A stretch of 64,000 nucleotides of DNA from Vicia villosa (GCF_029867415.1 NC_081185.1:73691553-73755552), one strand, 5' to 3'; positions 23,707-37,990 are shown, numbered from the stretch's first letter. Translations and numbers: made by a program. Notes: generated by a model not told the origin, from the letters alone.

Positions 23707-25010
23707 TTACTGAAACGTATGGAACTTCCACTTTTTGACACCTTGTCGGATGTTATGGAGATTATTAGTTATATGAACTTCATTATGCCAGTTAGCTTGT
23801 ATCATGTGTTGGTACTCCTTATGAAGGGTCCAGGCACTCATCAACGCATTAAAAGCATTTGATGTGTTACCTAAATGCGAAGATCTTGTCTTAATTACCG
23901 TCAGACTACCTTCCGTTCCGCCTCCACTATCTCCATCGTTTTCCGGAATCTTGGTCTGACTCATTGGAAATTGGGAGTTCTTCCTTGATCTTCTTGTTTT
24001 TTGGACTACTTTCCACGGACCTACATCCACAACCAAAGCATCTTTTTGTTTCTTGCCACTATCCAATTGAAAGTTGTTATCATGTTGCACCTGGATTTCC
24101 TTGCAGCCTTCCTTGTAATGACCAAATCTCCCACAGTTGAAACATATGAGATGTAATCCTTCATATTCAACGCGATACTTCCTTTATTTTATTTTGAAAT
24201 GTGGGAGCAAGGGTTTAGAGATGTCTATTTCAATACAGACTCTAGCATAGTTTCCTCTCCCTTGCATTAAGGTATTCTTATCCACCTTAATTGTCATGCC
24301 CAATCGGTTCCCCATGAAAGTCAATATCCTAGGATCATAATACTCCATTGGCAAACCTGGAATTCTCACCCAGACTGCAACTTTCTCTATAGAATCACTC
24401 TCTAGGTGAAAGTCAGGCTTCCATTCTTTCACAGTCAAATAATGATCATATATAAACCATGGGTCATTCGCGAGTGCTGCATTCCTATCATCATCATTAG
24501 TGAACGTCACAATGAAATATTCATTACTCAAATCAATAATGTTGATGATTCCTTTACAAACCCACAACTGTTTGAGTCACGTTTCAAGAGCCTTGTAACC
24601 TATTATCCTTCCCAGTAATTTGACTATGATCCCCTTTTTCCATGGACGCTGAATTCTACTTCCCTCATACGCGAAAAATATGAATTTAGGGCATGGATAC
24701 ATTCCATCAAATTGTTCCTCCACACTCATATTCTTCTTATCCAGGACTGCCATCCCTTGATCTTCATCCTCCTCATCTGTTTCATCTTCCTTCTCTGATT
24801 CCTCACCATTATTTCTCATGACCATATCTTTGTACGACACAGTGTTCTCCTTATCCAGTCTAATCTTCGTCCCATCCATCTGCTCCCCTGCACCCTCTCC
24901 ATTATTCATCAACACATCCTCCACCCTTTTCTTATCCTTCCTCGTACTCCTCTCCTTCAGATCATCTTCTTATTCGTTCGTTGCATGTTGTTCTTCGCTA
25001 TGCCCTAGCG
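23707..25010 (-). pseudogene. LINE ORF1 remnant fused to an endonuclease-deleted ORF2
   Basis: Minus strand. 24924-24577 is an acidic N-terminus. 24567-24184 is a DUF4283-type RNA-binding domain (FTNDDDRNAALANDPWFIYD, VWVRIPGLPMEYYDPRIL). A CCHC knuckle (CFNCGRFGHYKEGC) lies near 24103-24152. 24090-23707 starts as an ORF1 tail (GPWKVVQKTRRSRK) and ends in the linker that normally follows the ORF2 endonuclease (NLHNIRQGVKKW). The AP-endonuclease domain is therefore deleted. The first ATG may lie near 24989, with an early stop after it. Confidence 0.8.
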
Positions 25011-26497
25011 GACCCATATTATTCGTATATTATTCGTAATTTGTTTCATTTTTAACTCTTAAGAATTGTTTTGACGATATACATAAGTAATAAGTAATAA
25101 TAATAAATATTGTTTAATTTTATTATAATGGAAATTGATTGTGTAATCAAGTTAAAATGTGTACAATTTTGTTATTAAATCAATACAATCTACCCTTATT
25201 TATTTGAACATTAAAACGTAAAATTTAAGGAGATCCAACTCCCTTCTTACTAAGTGAAGCTTCCCTCAAAAAAAATTTATTTTTATTTTACATAATAAAC
25301 TTTAAATTTCATTCGACAATTTCTTAATCCACACTACAAATACACTATCTTCTTAGAATATTTTTATTATAATTATACATTTAGATTTATTTAATATATG
25401 ATCAGTTTTTTTAATAATTTACTTTTTTATATAATTATTTATTTAAAAGTTATTAGATTAAAAAAATATAATTATTTAAATAAAAGTAATCTATTAAATA
25501 AACACTATACTACTGTGGAAAATTTTACAGACTTTTGAGGAAAAAAATTATAAATAAAAAAACTTAACAAAAAATACAAATTATTGGGTCAAATAAATGT
25601 AAGTCCAATTTTCTTTTGAAAATGAAACCCTAATAAAGATATTGATGACAGATTCTTCCCTTATCCAAGCCAAGCCATCAATTTTTGCAGCCAATCTCTT
25701 CTTCCACGCAGTCCATTTTTATAGCCAACCACTTGCATTATATCAATAAACCTCCATAGCCATGACAATTCCTTCTCTACAACCTGAAGGAATATCTCTA
25801 GTCTTTTATCACCTCCAAACAACAACCTGCCATAACTGTTCAAAACCATTAGAAAAAAACAACACTAAATCACAAAACAAATAAATAGTTCACAATATAA
25901 TTTTCCACTTCGATCAAAATTCAACAATAACAAATTCAGACAAAAAATGTTGTATTAAAACCATGAAAAAAAAACAACACAACAACACCGAAAACGAACA
26001 TATATCTTTAAACGCTTAAAGAAAACAGAAAACATATATTCTTAAATCGTGCTTAAAGAAAACATAAATCTTTGAATATCGGGTGGAACTGCCCTTTGAA
26101 TACTGTGTAGCATTTGAATACTGTGTGGAACGCATCAGTGGAAATCTTAATCATTCAATCGAATAAATAATATTATGATTTAAAATAAATATACATGGTT
26201 AGAATAAGTTTAGTATTGACACGGCATTTATTGCCAAATCAATATAAATCAATAATTATATAATTAGTTAATTTTAACCCTAGAATCAGAATAGTTTAAG
26301 CTTGTAATCAAAAGGTTAGTTACGATTTTTCCACGTACTTTACATTTTATATATTTATATTGATGATTGATTTATATTGATATATTGATTGATATTGATA
26401 TTGATTAATGAGATTCAGCTATAAAGAAACCATTGAAGTTTCTAATAATAATCATAGATTTATTCCTTAATAATTATTATAGATTTATTAATTAATA
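25011..26497. other. AT-rich intergenic stretch without recognisable genes
   Basis: Long A/T runs and no good open frames. A 62-codon minus-strand frame at 25849-25661 (tryptophan-rich, YGRLLFGGDKRLEIFLQVVE) is not recognised and has no supporting signals. Two ATACTGTGT(A/G)G words near 26100 form a minor repeat. Confidence 0.6.
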
Positions 26498-26781
26498 CTC
26501 CTCCTGTCCCAAAATAAATGTCACATTTGTAAAAAAAAATTGTCCCAAATAATTTGTCACTTTACATTACGAATGCAATTTTATGTTTAATCTTCCTATT
26601 GTACCCTCTATTAAATACTCTTAATTTATTGTTTTCTCACTTAATATTAATGTTATTTCAAATAGACCAATAGTTAATGAAGATAATTTGATAAAGTCAC
26701 AATTTTATCTCTTTTATTTATTACTGTTTCTTAATCCGTGTGAAGTGGACCATGGCAACAAATAATTTGGGACGGAGGGAG
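26498..26781. mobile_element. Stowaway-like MITE (Tc1/mariner)
   Basis: It begins CTCCTCCTGTCCCAAAATAA and ends TTTGGGACGGAGGGAG, the CTCCCTCCGTCCCAAA ends typical of plant Stowaway MITEs. TA dinucleotides flank both ends (26496-26497 and 26782-26783), as expected for a TA target duplication. 284 bp, noncoding. Confidence 0.9.
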
Positions 26782-26933
26782 TAGCATTTATTTTACCGTT
26801 GAATGAAATTTAAAGGTTAAAAGAAATGTTTATAATCAAGCTATAATAAATTACATTAAAATGACTATTATTTATATCCATGAACGACTATTATTTATAT
26901 CGATGAACATTAATGTGATATATATCATTTATC

Positions 26934-27598
26934 CAGGGCCGGCCCTGGGCCAGGGCAAGCAGGCCCACAGCCCAGGGCCTCAAATAAAATGGGGGCCTTA
27001 ATTTGGGAGGTATAATTAGAAAATTATAATACTGTAATTCTAAAATATATATTTATGACCGAAAACTATAAACAACTAATTGCTTGTGATCTAGTGGTTA
27101 AGGCTATTATATATGCCAATTAATTTTTCTATAAATTTTTATAATTATATAATTTTTTTTTAAATTTTAGGAATTACTTATATGTTATAATTAAATTTAT
27201 TTTACTATAAATTTTATAAATTATTTTTATGTTATAATTAAATATTTAAAATTTTATGATACAATTAACTTATTTATTATCAAATTTTTATGATGAAATC
27301 AAATTCATTATCGTTTGTGTTTTGATTTATTATTTTTTTAATCATAAAAATAAGTTTCTTATCAGCCATAATTTCTTACCAGTCTAGTAAACCTGCGAAT
27401 TAGAGTCAAGACGTTGTTTAAGCTTACTCCTACATCTTTTAGTCATATGATTTGGTTTTCCGTAATTGAAGTAAGAAAAAACACCATTTTCATTTCTTTG
27501 AGACGGTGTCCGTTGTCTAACAATTTTGATCTTATTTTCGGGATATTTTTTATTTTTTTTATTTGCCTTAGGGCTCTAAAAAGTCGGGACCGACCCTG
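26934..27598. mobile_element. Non-autonomous hAT-like element with 8-bp target duplication
   Basis: Ends CAGGGCCGGCCCTG… and …GTCGGGACCGACCCTG are imperfect inverted repeats (CAGGG[CT]CGG[CT]CC). Identical 8-bp direct repeats CATTTATC flank it at 26926-26933 and 27599-27606. Both features are diagnostic of hAT transposition. The 665-bp interior is AT-rich with no transposase. The left end is unusually GC-rich (GGGCCAGGGCAAGCAGGCCC). Confidence 0.9.
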
Positions 27599-27714
27599 CA
27601 TTTATCCCGTTTATCTTATTTAATTATACCGATTTGAATTAATTTTTTTTAACTCTTTAATAATTAATTTTTAATTCTTGACATATTAATAATAAACTTT
27701 GACCATTTGCATTC
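27271..27714. repeat. Segment duplicated 1.07-1.10 kb downstream (first copy)
   Basis: It matches 28342-28814 almost base for base. It contains the right half of the hAT-like element, its right target-site copy (CATTTATC) and about 110 bp of flank, so the duplication happened after the hAT insertion. The first copy lacks about 30 bases present at 28619-28652. Confidence 0.9.
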
Positions 27715-27800
27715 CTATGGCTTTTAAAAACTTTGATCAGAAGTTTTGAATGATTTTAACAAATCATATGTTAAATTATAGAATAATATATACAGTAGAA

Positions 27801-27894
27801 ACTCTTTAAATTAATAATGTCAGGACCGAAGAAATTTATTAATTTAGAGAGTTATTAATTTATCGATAAATTAATAATTATTAATTTAAAGAGT
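27801..27894. repeat. Inverted repeat, remnant of a small DNA element
   Basis: ACTCTTTAAATTAATAAT (27801-27818) is perfectly complementary to ATTATTAATTTAAAGAGT (27877-27894). Related words recur near 28303-28345, with GTCGGGACCGGACAAATTTA. This suggests a decayed hAT-type MITE of the CAGTAGAAACTC family spanning about 27795-28345. Confidence 0.6.
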
Positions 27895-28083
27895 ATTTAA
27901 GTAATTATATTGTACATACCAAACAAAAAGACAAATTAGTCTATGCCTCTTAGAATTACGTTGCAGTGAATTTTGGGACTCAACGTAAATTAGTAACTAT
28001 TGTGTTCATATGCATTGGAAATCAATAATGACTTTTGAAATACAGTAAATATAAACAAGAGGAACAAATGTGTTCAATGTATT

Positions 28084-28149
28084 CTTAAAGGAAAACAGAC
28101 AACTATTGAATCATATCTTAAAGGAAAACAGACAACTATTGAATCATAT
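28084..28149. repeat. 33-bp tandem duplication
   Basis: AAAGGAAAACAGACAACTATTGAATCATAT-type sequence is repeated twice with a 33-base period. Noncoding. Confidence 0.85.
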
Positions 28150-28341
28150 TTTAATAGTGTAACATTTTTTTTTCAATTTCTATGAATTATTAATTTATGA
28201 TTTTCTTGGGACCCAAAATTATAAAGGGATCTCCTGAAAAATTATTATCTTATTATTTTATCGAGTTTTTCAATTTTTTACATTAGCCCTAGTCGGGACC
28301 GGACAAATTTATTATTTTAGAGAGTTTATTAATTTACCGAG

Positions 28342-28814
28342 TATTTATTATCAAATTTTTATGATTAAATCAAATTCATTATCGTTTGTGTTTTGATTTA
28401 TTATTTTTTTAATCATAAAAATAAGTTTCTTATCAGCCATAATTTTTTACCAGTCAAGTAAACCAGCGAATTAGAGTCAAGACGTTGTTTAAGCTTACTC
28501 CTACATCTTTTAGTCATATGATTTGGTTTTCTGTAATTGAAGTAAGAAAAAACACAATTTTCATTTCTTTGAGACGGTGTTCATTGTCTAACAATTTTGA
28601 TCTTATTTTCGGGATATTTTTTGAGTAAAAAGTTAATTTTTATTAGGGATCTATTTTTTTATTTGTCTTGGGCCTCTAAAAAGTCGGGACCGACCCTGCA
28701 TTTATCTCGTTTATCTTATTTAATTATACCGATTTGAATTAATTTTTTTTAACTCTTTAATAATTAATTTTTAATTCTTGACATATTAATAATAAACTTT
28801 GACCATTTGCATTC
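28342..28814. repeat. Segment duplicated from 27271-27714 (second copy)
   Basis: Second copy of the hAT right half plus flank. It carries an extra 30-odd bases (28619-28652, TTTGAGTAAAAAGTTAATTT…) not found in the first copy, which probably suffered the deletion. Confidence 0.9.
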
Positions 28815-29107
28815 TTCAATAACAAATGTAATAGTTTATTATATTTTTAATGTTCAAAATTCTCTTTTACCAATTACTTAAGTCACCACAAATTAACACT
28901 ACTGGAAAACTCAAAAACTTCCATTTGCTTAATTAAATGGATGAAACTGCTTTGAATGGATGAATAGAAACCCAAAAGTTTTCTTTTTCTTTTTCTTTTT
29001 TCAATGTCTTTTTCTCTTGAACTGAAAAACAAGTTGGAATACATTAAATACAACAAAGTCATATTTAAAGTTTCGATACATTAAATGCACGCGTTTTAAG
29101 AAAAACT

Positions 29108-29119
29108 TTCTATAAATAT
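29108..29119 (+). promoter_or_regulatory. TATA box of the F-box gene
   Basis: TTCTATAAATATC lies about 200 bp upstream of the ATG at 29310. Between them are two very short upstream ORFs, at 29154 and 29180. The truncated copy at 22056 has lost this stretch because the MITE region replaces it. Confidence 0.5.
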
Positions 29120-29309
29120 CTCTTTAACATTAACAGGGTGCCCTTGGGATACATGTTAGCTTTTCCCTTAATATAATTATGGTTGTAGTTTATTTTATTA
29201 TATTTATTTATTTATTTATAATTGAAAAATCGAAGTGACAGCTCAAAAGGACTCTTTTCTACTTCAATTTCAGTTTCAGTTTCATCAACGGCGCTCCATT
29301 TCGTAGCTC

Positions 29310-30521
29310 ATGAATCCCCCTTATCACTCAGACGGCGCAACATCGCCGGCAGTCCTCCCCGACGAACTCATCCCGGAAATTCTGTCACGGCTTCCTGTGA
29401 AAACCCTAATGCAAATGAATTGCGTCTCTAAGTCATGGAAAACCCTAATTTCTAATCGTTTCTTTTCCAAATTGCACTTTCATCGATCTCCACGCAACAC
29501 ACATCTTGCATTAGTTCCATATTGTAACAGACCTGACCAGGACATGGACATCAGTGTCATTCCTTTCCCCTTAAGTCGCTTATTAGATAATCCATCAATC
29601 TCCATTGCTAATCCTGAACACAGATTGGGACGTTTGGATTGCCGTGAGATGGTTGGTTCTTGCAATGGATTGATATGCTTGCTTAGTTTGTCTGACAAGT
29701 ATGAAAGGACATTCCGTTTTTGGAACCCTGCAACCAAAAAGATATCTGAAAAATTAGGGTTGTTTTGCAATGATTCATCTGATTTTTTCAGGTTTGCATT
29801 TGGTTATGATAATTTAACCGACACTTATAAGGTTGTGGCATTCTCTGCCAATCAGGTTAAAGTTTTCGGTTTAGGTGATAGTGTTTGGAGAAATATTGAA
29901 AGTTTTCCGTTTGTTCCTTTTGACGTTGAGTCTACGCAACCCCACTGCCATCCGTTTGTGAATGAAGGTGTTTATGTGAGTGGTAATATTAACTGGTTGG
30001 CTATTCGAAATGTGATTGATTATAAATGGAAAGATATTAACATTGAGCAATTTGTAATTGTTTCACTTGATCTGGGTACTGAGACATACCGACAGTTGCT
30101 ACCACCTCGGGGATTTGATGAAGTGCCTTCGGTTGAGCCGGCTGTTACTGTGTTGATGGATTGTTTATGTTTTTCACATCATTTTAAGGGAACGCATTTT
30201 GTTTTGTGGAAGATGATGGAATTTGGAGTTCAAGAGTCTTGGATTCAATTCCTTAAAATTAGTTATGTGGATCTTCGGATTTATCATGGAGTTAGTGAGT
30301 CATTTGAATATCATTCTCAATTGTTCTTGTTTCCGTTGGGTCTTTCGGAGAGTAATGACACATTAGTACTTGCAAGCAATCAAGAAAGCTTTGCATGTGA
30401 AGAAGAAAAAGCGATTCTTTATAATTGGAGAGACAATAGAGTAGAGCGGACTAGATTTACCGATGAAATATTGTGGTTTTTTACGAAGGGTTATGTTGAA
30501 AGTTTGGTTTCACCATGTTGA
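29310..30521 (+). CDS. F-box protein, FBA type (F-box/kelch-repeat At3g23880-like)
   Basis: Intact, intronless, 403 codons. F-box proteins are substrate adaptors of SCF (SKP1-cullin1) ubiquitin ligases: the F-box binds SKP1 and the C-terminus selects a target. Residues about 15-56 form the F-box (LPDELIPEILSRLPVKTLMQ, then CVSKSWKTLIS). An F-box-associated domain follows, with its usual landmarks: GSCNGLICL near 116, FRFWNPATKK near 135, FAFGYDNLTDTYKVVAF near 162, and WLAIRN and VSLDLGTETYRQLLPP further on. Length and exon structure are normal for the large legume family. The start is supported by homology of the duplicated copy at 22056 and by its position just before the F-box. The substrate is unknown. 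This is the one convincing host gene of the window; a truncated copy lies 7 kb upstream and another relative lies at 44776 on the other strand. Confidence 0.93.
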   Translation: MNPPYHSDGATSPAVLPDELIPEILSRLPVKTLMQMNCVSKSWKTLISNRFFSKLHFHRSPRNTHLALVPYCNRPDQDMDISVIPFPLSRLLDNPSISIANPEHRLGRLDCREMVGSCNGLICLLSLSDKYERTFRFWNPATKKISEKLGLFCNDSSDFFRFAFGYDNLTDTYKVVAFSANQVKVFGLGDSVWRNIESFPFVPFDVESTQPHCHPFVNEGVYVSGNINWLAIRNVIDYKWKDINIEQFVIVSLDLGTETYRQLLPPRGFDEVPSVEPAVTVLMDCLCFSHHFKGTHFVLWKMMEFGVQESWIQFLKISYVDLRIYHGVSESFEYHSQLFLFPLGLSESNDTLVLASNQESFACEEEKAILYNWRDNRVERTRFTDEILWFFTKGYVESLVSPC

Positions 30522-33166
<2,645 letters not shown>

Positions 33167-33493
33167 TATTTTTCTTTTGAAAAGTAATCTTTTATATTTT
33201 TTCTCTCCCACCTAATTAATGGATCAACATAAATAATAATTAATATGGTAATTTATATTTTAAAAAATGGTGTATTAATTGTCTCTTATCCTATGCAAGG
33301 TTGCTTTGATTTTATAACATTACTCTATCCTCGTAACTACTTTTAATTTTCTTATATTTTTCATAAATTTAAATTATTTATTAATTTCATTCATTTTATT
33401 ATTATTACTATAAAATATTTTAAAAATATATTTTTTATTATCATTAATTTTGAAGTAATGATGATTCAATTCAACGATTTTATAAGATGTAAT

Positions 33494-34036
33494 TAGGGGT
33501 GGCAAAACGGGCCGTCCGCCCCGCCCACCGCCCGCCCCGCCTTATGCCCGCCAAAAAACGAGCGGGGCGGGCATGTCCGCCAAGTAAAATGGGCATCAAA
33601 ATCATGCCCGCCCCGCCAAGATGGCGGGTTGGCGGGCGGCGGGCTTACCCGCCTATTTTTATTTATATTTTTTTAATAGATTAATATGCTTTTTTACCTT
33701 TTAATTAAACTTTTCACTTATTTTTTAAAACAAATTTTTTATAAAAGTAATTTTTTAACAAATTTACTCTAAAAAATATTACATATATTTATAAATAAAT
33801 GTATAAAATAAACCATCAAGAATTGCAATTACTAGAATTAACTAAAAAAATAGTGCGTTTTGAAGGAGGAGCGGGTTTTGGCGAGCGGCGGGCTTTGGCG
33901 GGGCGGGTATGGCGGGCGGCGGGTTTTGGCGGGGCGAGCTTTGGCGAGCGGCGAGCCTAAAATCCCAACCCAACCCGCCAATTTTTGGCGGGTGCGCGGG
34001 CGGCACGGCGGGCCTCGGCCCGTTTTGCCACCCCTA
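33494..34036. mobile_element. GC-rich hAT-type MITE with 8-bp target duplication
   Basis: Terminal inverted repeats TAGGGGTGGCAAAACGGGCC and its complement, flanked by identical GATGTAAT repeats (33486-33493 and 34037-34044). Both arms are built of degenerate GGCGGGC/GCCCGCC units, extremely GC-rich compared with the AT-rich centre and surroundings. Open frames over the arms (RPAHRPPRL…) are artefacts of the repeat. TAGGGGTGGCAAA elements are widespread in plants. Confidence 0.92.
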
Positions 34037-34829
34037 GATGTAATGATAGTTGTTATTCAATTTATTATAATCAATTTAAAATTCTAATATTTAATTAAAA
34101 AAATGAGACCTTGAATAAGTAATATTTTTTTTGTTACAATATCAAGTTCATGGTTAAAATATATGATAAAATATATTGTAGGTTCATTTTCTTAAAATGA
34201 AATATTATATAATATCCTTAAATTTATTGAACAATAGTGCTCAATAACTATTCTCTTCATCTTTTTTTTGACGGACTATTCTCTTCATCTTTAAACAATT
34301 TCAAAGCTGAATTATCAAATTAAAAATTTTAACATTTAAATTTATAAAATAATAGTGTTGTAGAATTATATTTTACGAAAAAAAGTGATACATAATCAAT
34401 AAATAAGAAAAAACACAACTAATCGTTAAGTAACGTTAATTAAGTAAAATATTCTATTTTTTAAATTAACCAATCACTCATTCATTCCATACTTTGTCAA
34501 GTTATTTATCATATTCTAAAATATACACGTGAGAGGGAAAGTGAGAGGAGTTTATCTATTTAAGGAAGAAAGGGTGAAAGATTTATCAGTTTTAGAATAA
34601 TAAAACATTATTATGAATGGCCGTTTCATGAAACTCCTCATTTTCTAAACATTAATTTTTACAATATTTATTCTTTTCGGAGCAAATAAGGTATATATTA
34701 CTCTCAAAAAAACTGTTTAATAGATGATCCATAGATCCAACCCATCAAAGATCCTATAACATCAAAAGAGCTATATGTTTCCTAGTTTTCTTATACTACC
34801 AGCACCTATATACAATATTATATAAGACA

Positions 34830-34960
34830 CATATCTCTATTTGTCGTATGTTTGAAAACAATGGAATTTCTCCTATTCCAAATACCATAAACAGTCTCGG
34901 GGAAAGCTAACTTCAATAGGCAAGCTCTCCGGCCTTTCTTGGTTACCGCTCGAATTATAT
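34830..34960 (-). pseudogene. Scrap of a LINE ORF2 C-terminus
   Basis: The minus strand reads KKGRRACLLKLAFPETVYGI, then WNRRNSIVF, which matches the end of plant L1 ORF2 proteins (…LLKLAFAETVY.IW..RN). It is about 35-40 codons long; no other LINE part adjoins it. Confidence 0.6.
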
Positions 34961-35709
34961 TAAGATAATATAATTATAAAATCTGTAATTAATTTTTGTT
35001 CCAAAAATAAATTGTAAATAAAATTTAATATAATGATGATAACATTAAACACTAATAATAATATTTTTATGAATAATTGATAGTAAAAATAATATTATAT
35101 TTAAAAAAAAAATTATAATCAACATTGAAATATTTTTGGTAAAGAATACTAAAATTTTGCAATAATAAAAAAAAAGTATTTAAATAAATTTATGTTTTGA
35201 CATTACGCAATAAATGAGCTAATTAAAATTAAAATTTAATATAATAATGGTAAAATGTAACTGATTTTTCAAATTGATATTAAGAGTCATAGTTAATTGT
35301 TGTTATAAAAAGAATAAATAGATATTAAATCATAATAATTGAAACAATTATTGGAAAATTAAATTCATTAGTTCTAAAATATGTTATTCTATTAACAAAA
35401 ATATGATATTCTAAAATATTTTACTTAATTGATGCTACTTAATGATAAGTTGTATTTTATCTTATTTATTGATTATGTACCACTTTTTTCGTAAAATATT
35501 ATTCAAGTTATATTTTTATATTTTATAAAGCTTGAAATATAGGATAAATTTCTAGATTTTTTATATTTGGAAGATTTTTTTAATAAATGATTTTTTATTG
35601 AAGATTTTTTATAGAGGTAATTGAATATTCTTAATATTATTATTATTATTATTATTATCATTATAGTGGTAATTGATTATATTATATTCTATAATAAAGT
35701 TAAGACCAT

Positions 35710-35710
<1 letters not shown>

Positions 35711-35761
<51 letters not shown>
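35711..35761. repeat. (TA)n microsatellite
   Basis: About 51 bp of uninterrupted TA repeats in AT-rich DNA. Confidence 0.95.
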
Positions 35762-35764
<3 letters not shown>

Positions 35765-36440
35765 TATAATTTTATAATTTTTAATTAAGAAATTTAAGAT
35801 TTAAAAACTTTTAACCATTACTTTATTATTTTCCCAATCATTTGATTATTAATTATTTATTTATTATAATAAAATTAGGGTATTAAATTGGATAAATATA
35901 ATGATATGGTGTGAAGAATAAAAAAGTGATAAAAATTCAAAATTTTAATAGGTTTTTAATATGATGCCACATTGGATAAGATTTTTAATATCATGCCACA
36001 TTGGATTTAGGGTTAGGGTTGTGTCAAAGGTGATCATCATGACAACCTTGAATTTATATTAAGTGGATTAAGATAAGATTAAATTATTATTGATAAATAA
36101 TTATTATTTAGATAGATATAAATATATTTTTATTGATATTTTATATTGATATTTTTATTATATGTGTTGTTATTAAAAAAAGAGATTTTGTTTTGTTTTT
36201 TAAAGAATTTTAAGTTGCTTATATTATAAAAGAAATGAAATATAGTAATAATTGTTACTAATTTTATGTTTAATAACTGAAATAAGAAAATAATTATAAT
36301 AGTAACTGAAATATATAAATAATTAATTTTATTATTTTTTAAAGTTTATAAGTTTTGAATTTGCAAATCTGTTTTTTACGGTAAAAAACAAATTGAATGC
36401 CTTAAATTGAATTTGCAAGATTGCTAATTTAATGCTTCAA

Positions 36441-36990
36441 TTTTATATTAAAAAAATTATTGTCAATTTAATGCGTTGGTTTTTAAATATCATTCTTAAT
36501 TCTTAATTTAATGTGTTGATTTTATAAACAATTTATATAATAATAATTATCAATTTAATGCGTTTATTTTATATAAATGATTATGATTTATTAAAAATAG
36601 TAATTTATCTTCTAAATTTTTATTTTGAAAATGTGTTATTAATTTTAAAAATAAAACAAGATTAGTAAAAAATGTGAGTATTTCAAATAATTATAACTTA
36701 TTTTTATATTAAAACATAACTTAAAAATTATTTCAATATTTATTCAAATTATATATTTTTTAGATTGCTCCTACAAAAGTGACTCTTTAATTTATTACGA
36801 AAAAAAAATAATTTTATATTAAAAAAATTATTGTCAATTTAATGCGTTGGTTTTTAAATATCATTCTTAATTTAATGTGTTGATTTTATAAACAATTTAT
36901 ATAATGCGTTTATTTTATACAAATGATTATGATTTATTAAAAGTAGTAATTTATCTTCTAAATTTTTATTTTGAAAATGTATTATTAATT
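36441..36990. repeat. Direct duplication of about 200 bp
   Basis: 36441-36644 and 36812-36990 are near-identical (TTTTATATTAAAAAAATTAT, AATGCGTTGGTTTTTAAATA and so on), offset by about 371 bp at the start. The second copy has lost about 25 bp internally. Noncoding. Confidence 0.88.
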
Positions 36991-37320
36991 AATAAAAAAG
37001 GGTTTTCTCTAGCCGCCCATGAAAACTTTGTAGAAACCTTCTGCTTCAGCTTTCACGGCGTCACTGGGTCTCGTTTCGGATTGCGGAAGTGGAAGAAGCG
37101 TTTGTTTCAACCCCGTTTATTTCAACCCTCTCTCTATCAGATGGTATTCTTGGCGGCACCTACTGAGTGTTTGGTCAATCATAATAGGGGCTGAAGTTAG
37201 TTCTTCTTCAAGTACGATCTGGGAACAATTTTGACAGTATTACTCCAAAGGTGCTTTCAACCACGGGAGTTTCCCTTTTGTTTTCACAGGTTTGTTTTAA
37301 TTTTTCAGCGTTGCTATTAT
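36991..37320 (+). other. Exon-like, GC-richer island of unknown origin
   Basis: Base composition jumps from very AT-rich to ordinary at about 37010. A frame of about 60 residues (ENFVETFCFSFHGVTGSRFG, then LRKWKKRLFQ) ends at a stop at 37192. The direct repeat CGTTTATTTCAACC follows CGTTTGTTTCAACC. The stretch ends near CTTTTGTTTTCACAGG. It looks like a captured or decayed gene fragment. I do not recognise it. Confidence 0.3.
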
Positions 37321-37990
37321 TCTGAATTTTATTTTTTTTATAGTTTAGTATTTTTTTTAATATTTAATTTTATTGAAGTGTGAGATTCTAAAAGTAATAA
37401 ATGCTCATGAACTATTATTTATAAGGATGAATGTGATGTTCTTGAAGGTTAGTCATGATTTGTTTTCAATCTTCGGTGCTTAATAATATAATTACAGAAA
37501 TTATTATTAATATTATTTTCTCCTTTTGAAAAATATAAAAAATACATTTATATAAAAAATTATTTTTCCGTAACATTTTGAATTAAAAACTACTTGTTCA
37601 TTGTCATAGATTAATTTCTTGTTATATACTCAAAGAAATAAATAAAAATGTTTTAGGAGTATATTAAAAATCTTATTATTTTGAGAGTTTTATTTTAAAA
37701 AATTAAGTAATCACTATTTTGTATAATTCTAATCTCACTTATCGTAAATATAATTATGCAAAATTTTCTATTTTGAATAAAATATGTTCCATCTTAATTT
37801 ATATGATTGTAAATCGTCTATCGTAGGTACAATTATATGAAATTCGTTAACTAAAATAATTAAACTGATTTAATTATAATAAATATTATATTGATAATAA
37901 TTTTTTTAATAGGCAACAAAATTCAATAAATGAGTATTAGGAATACTCGAACCGGAGTACAAAGGGGCGCACCCTAAAAAATTTCAAGAT
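37321..37990. other. AT-rich stretch, nothing recognised
   Basis: Low-complexity A/T sequence with no open frame worth reporting. Confidence 0.6.

Larger units (their letters stand above)
34037..36440. other. AT-rich intergenic stretch
   Basis: No gene seen. It contains a small LINE scrap at 34830-34960, a (TTA)n run near 35637-35665, a TA microsatellite at 35711-35761 and a short direct repeat ACTATTCTCTTCATCTTT (near 34247 and 34275). Confidence 0.7.

Noticed and set aside
33499..34087. Arginine/proline- and glycine-rich open frames
   Set aside because: They arise from the GC-rich repeats of a hAT-type MITE.
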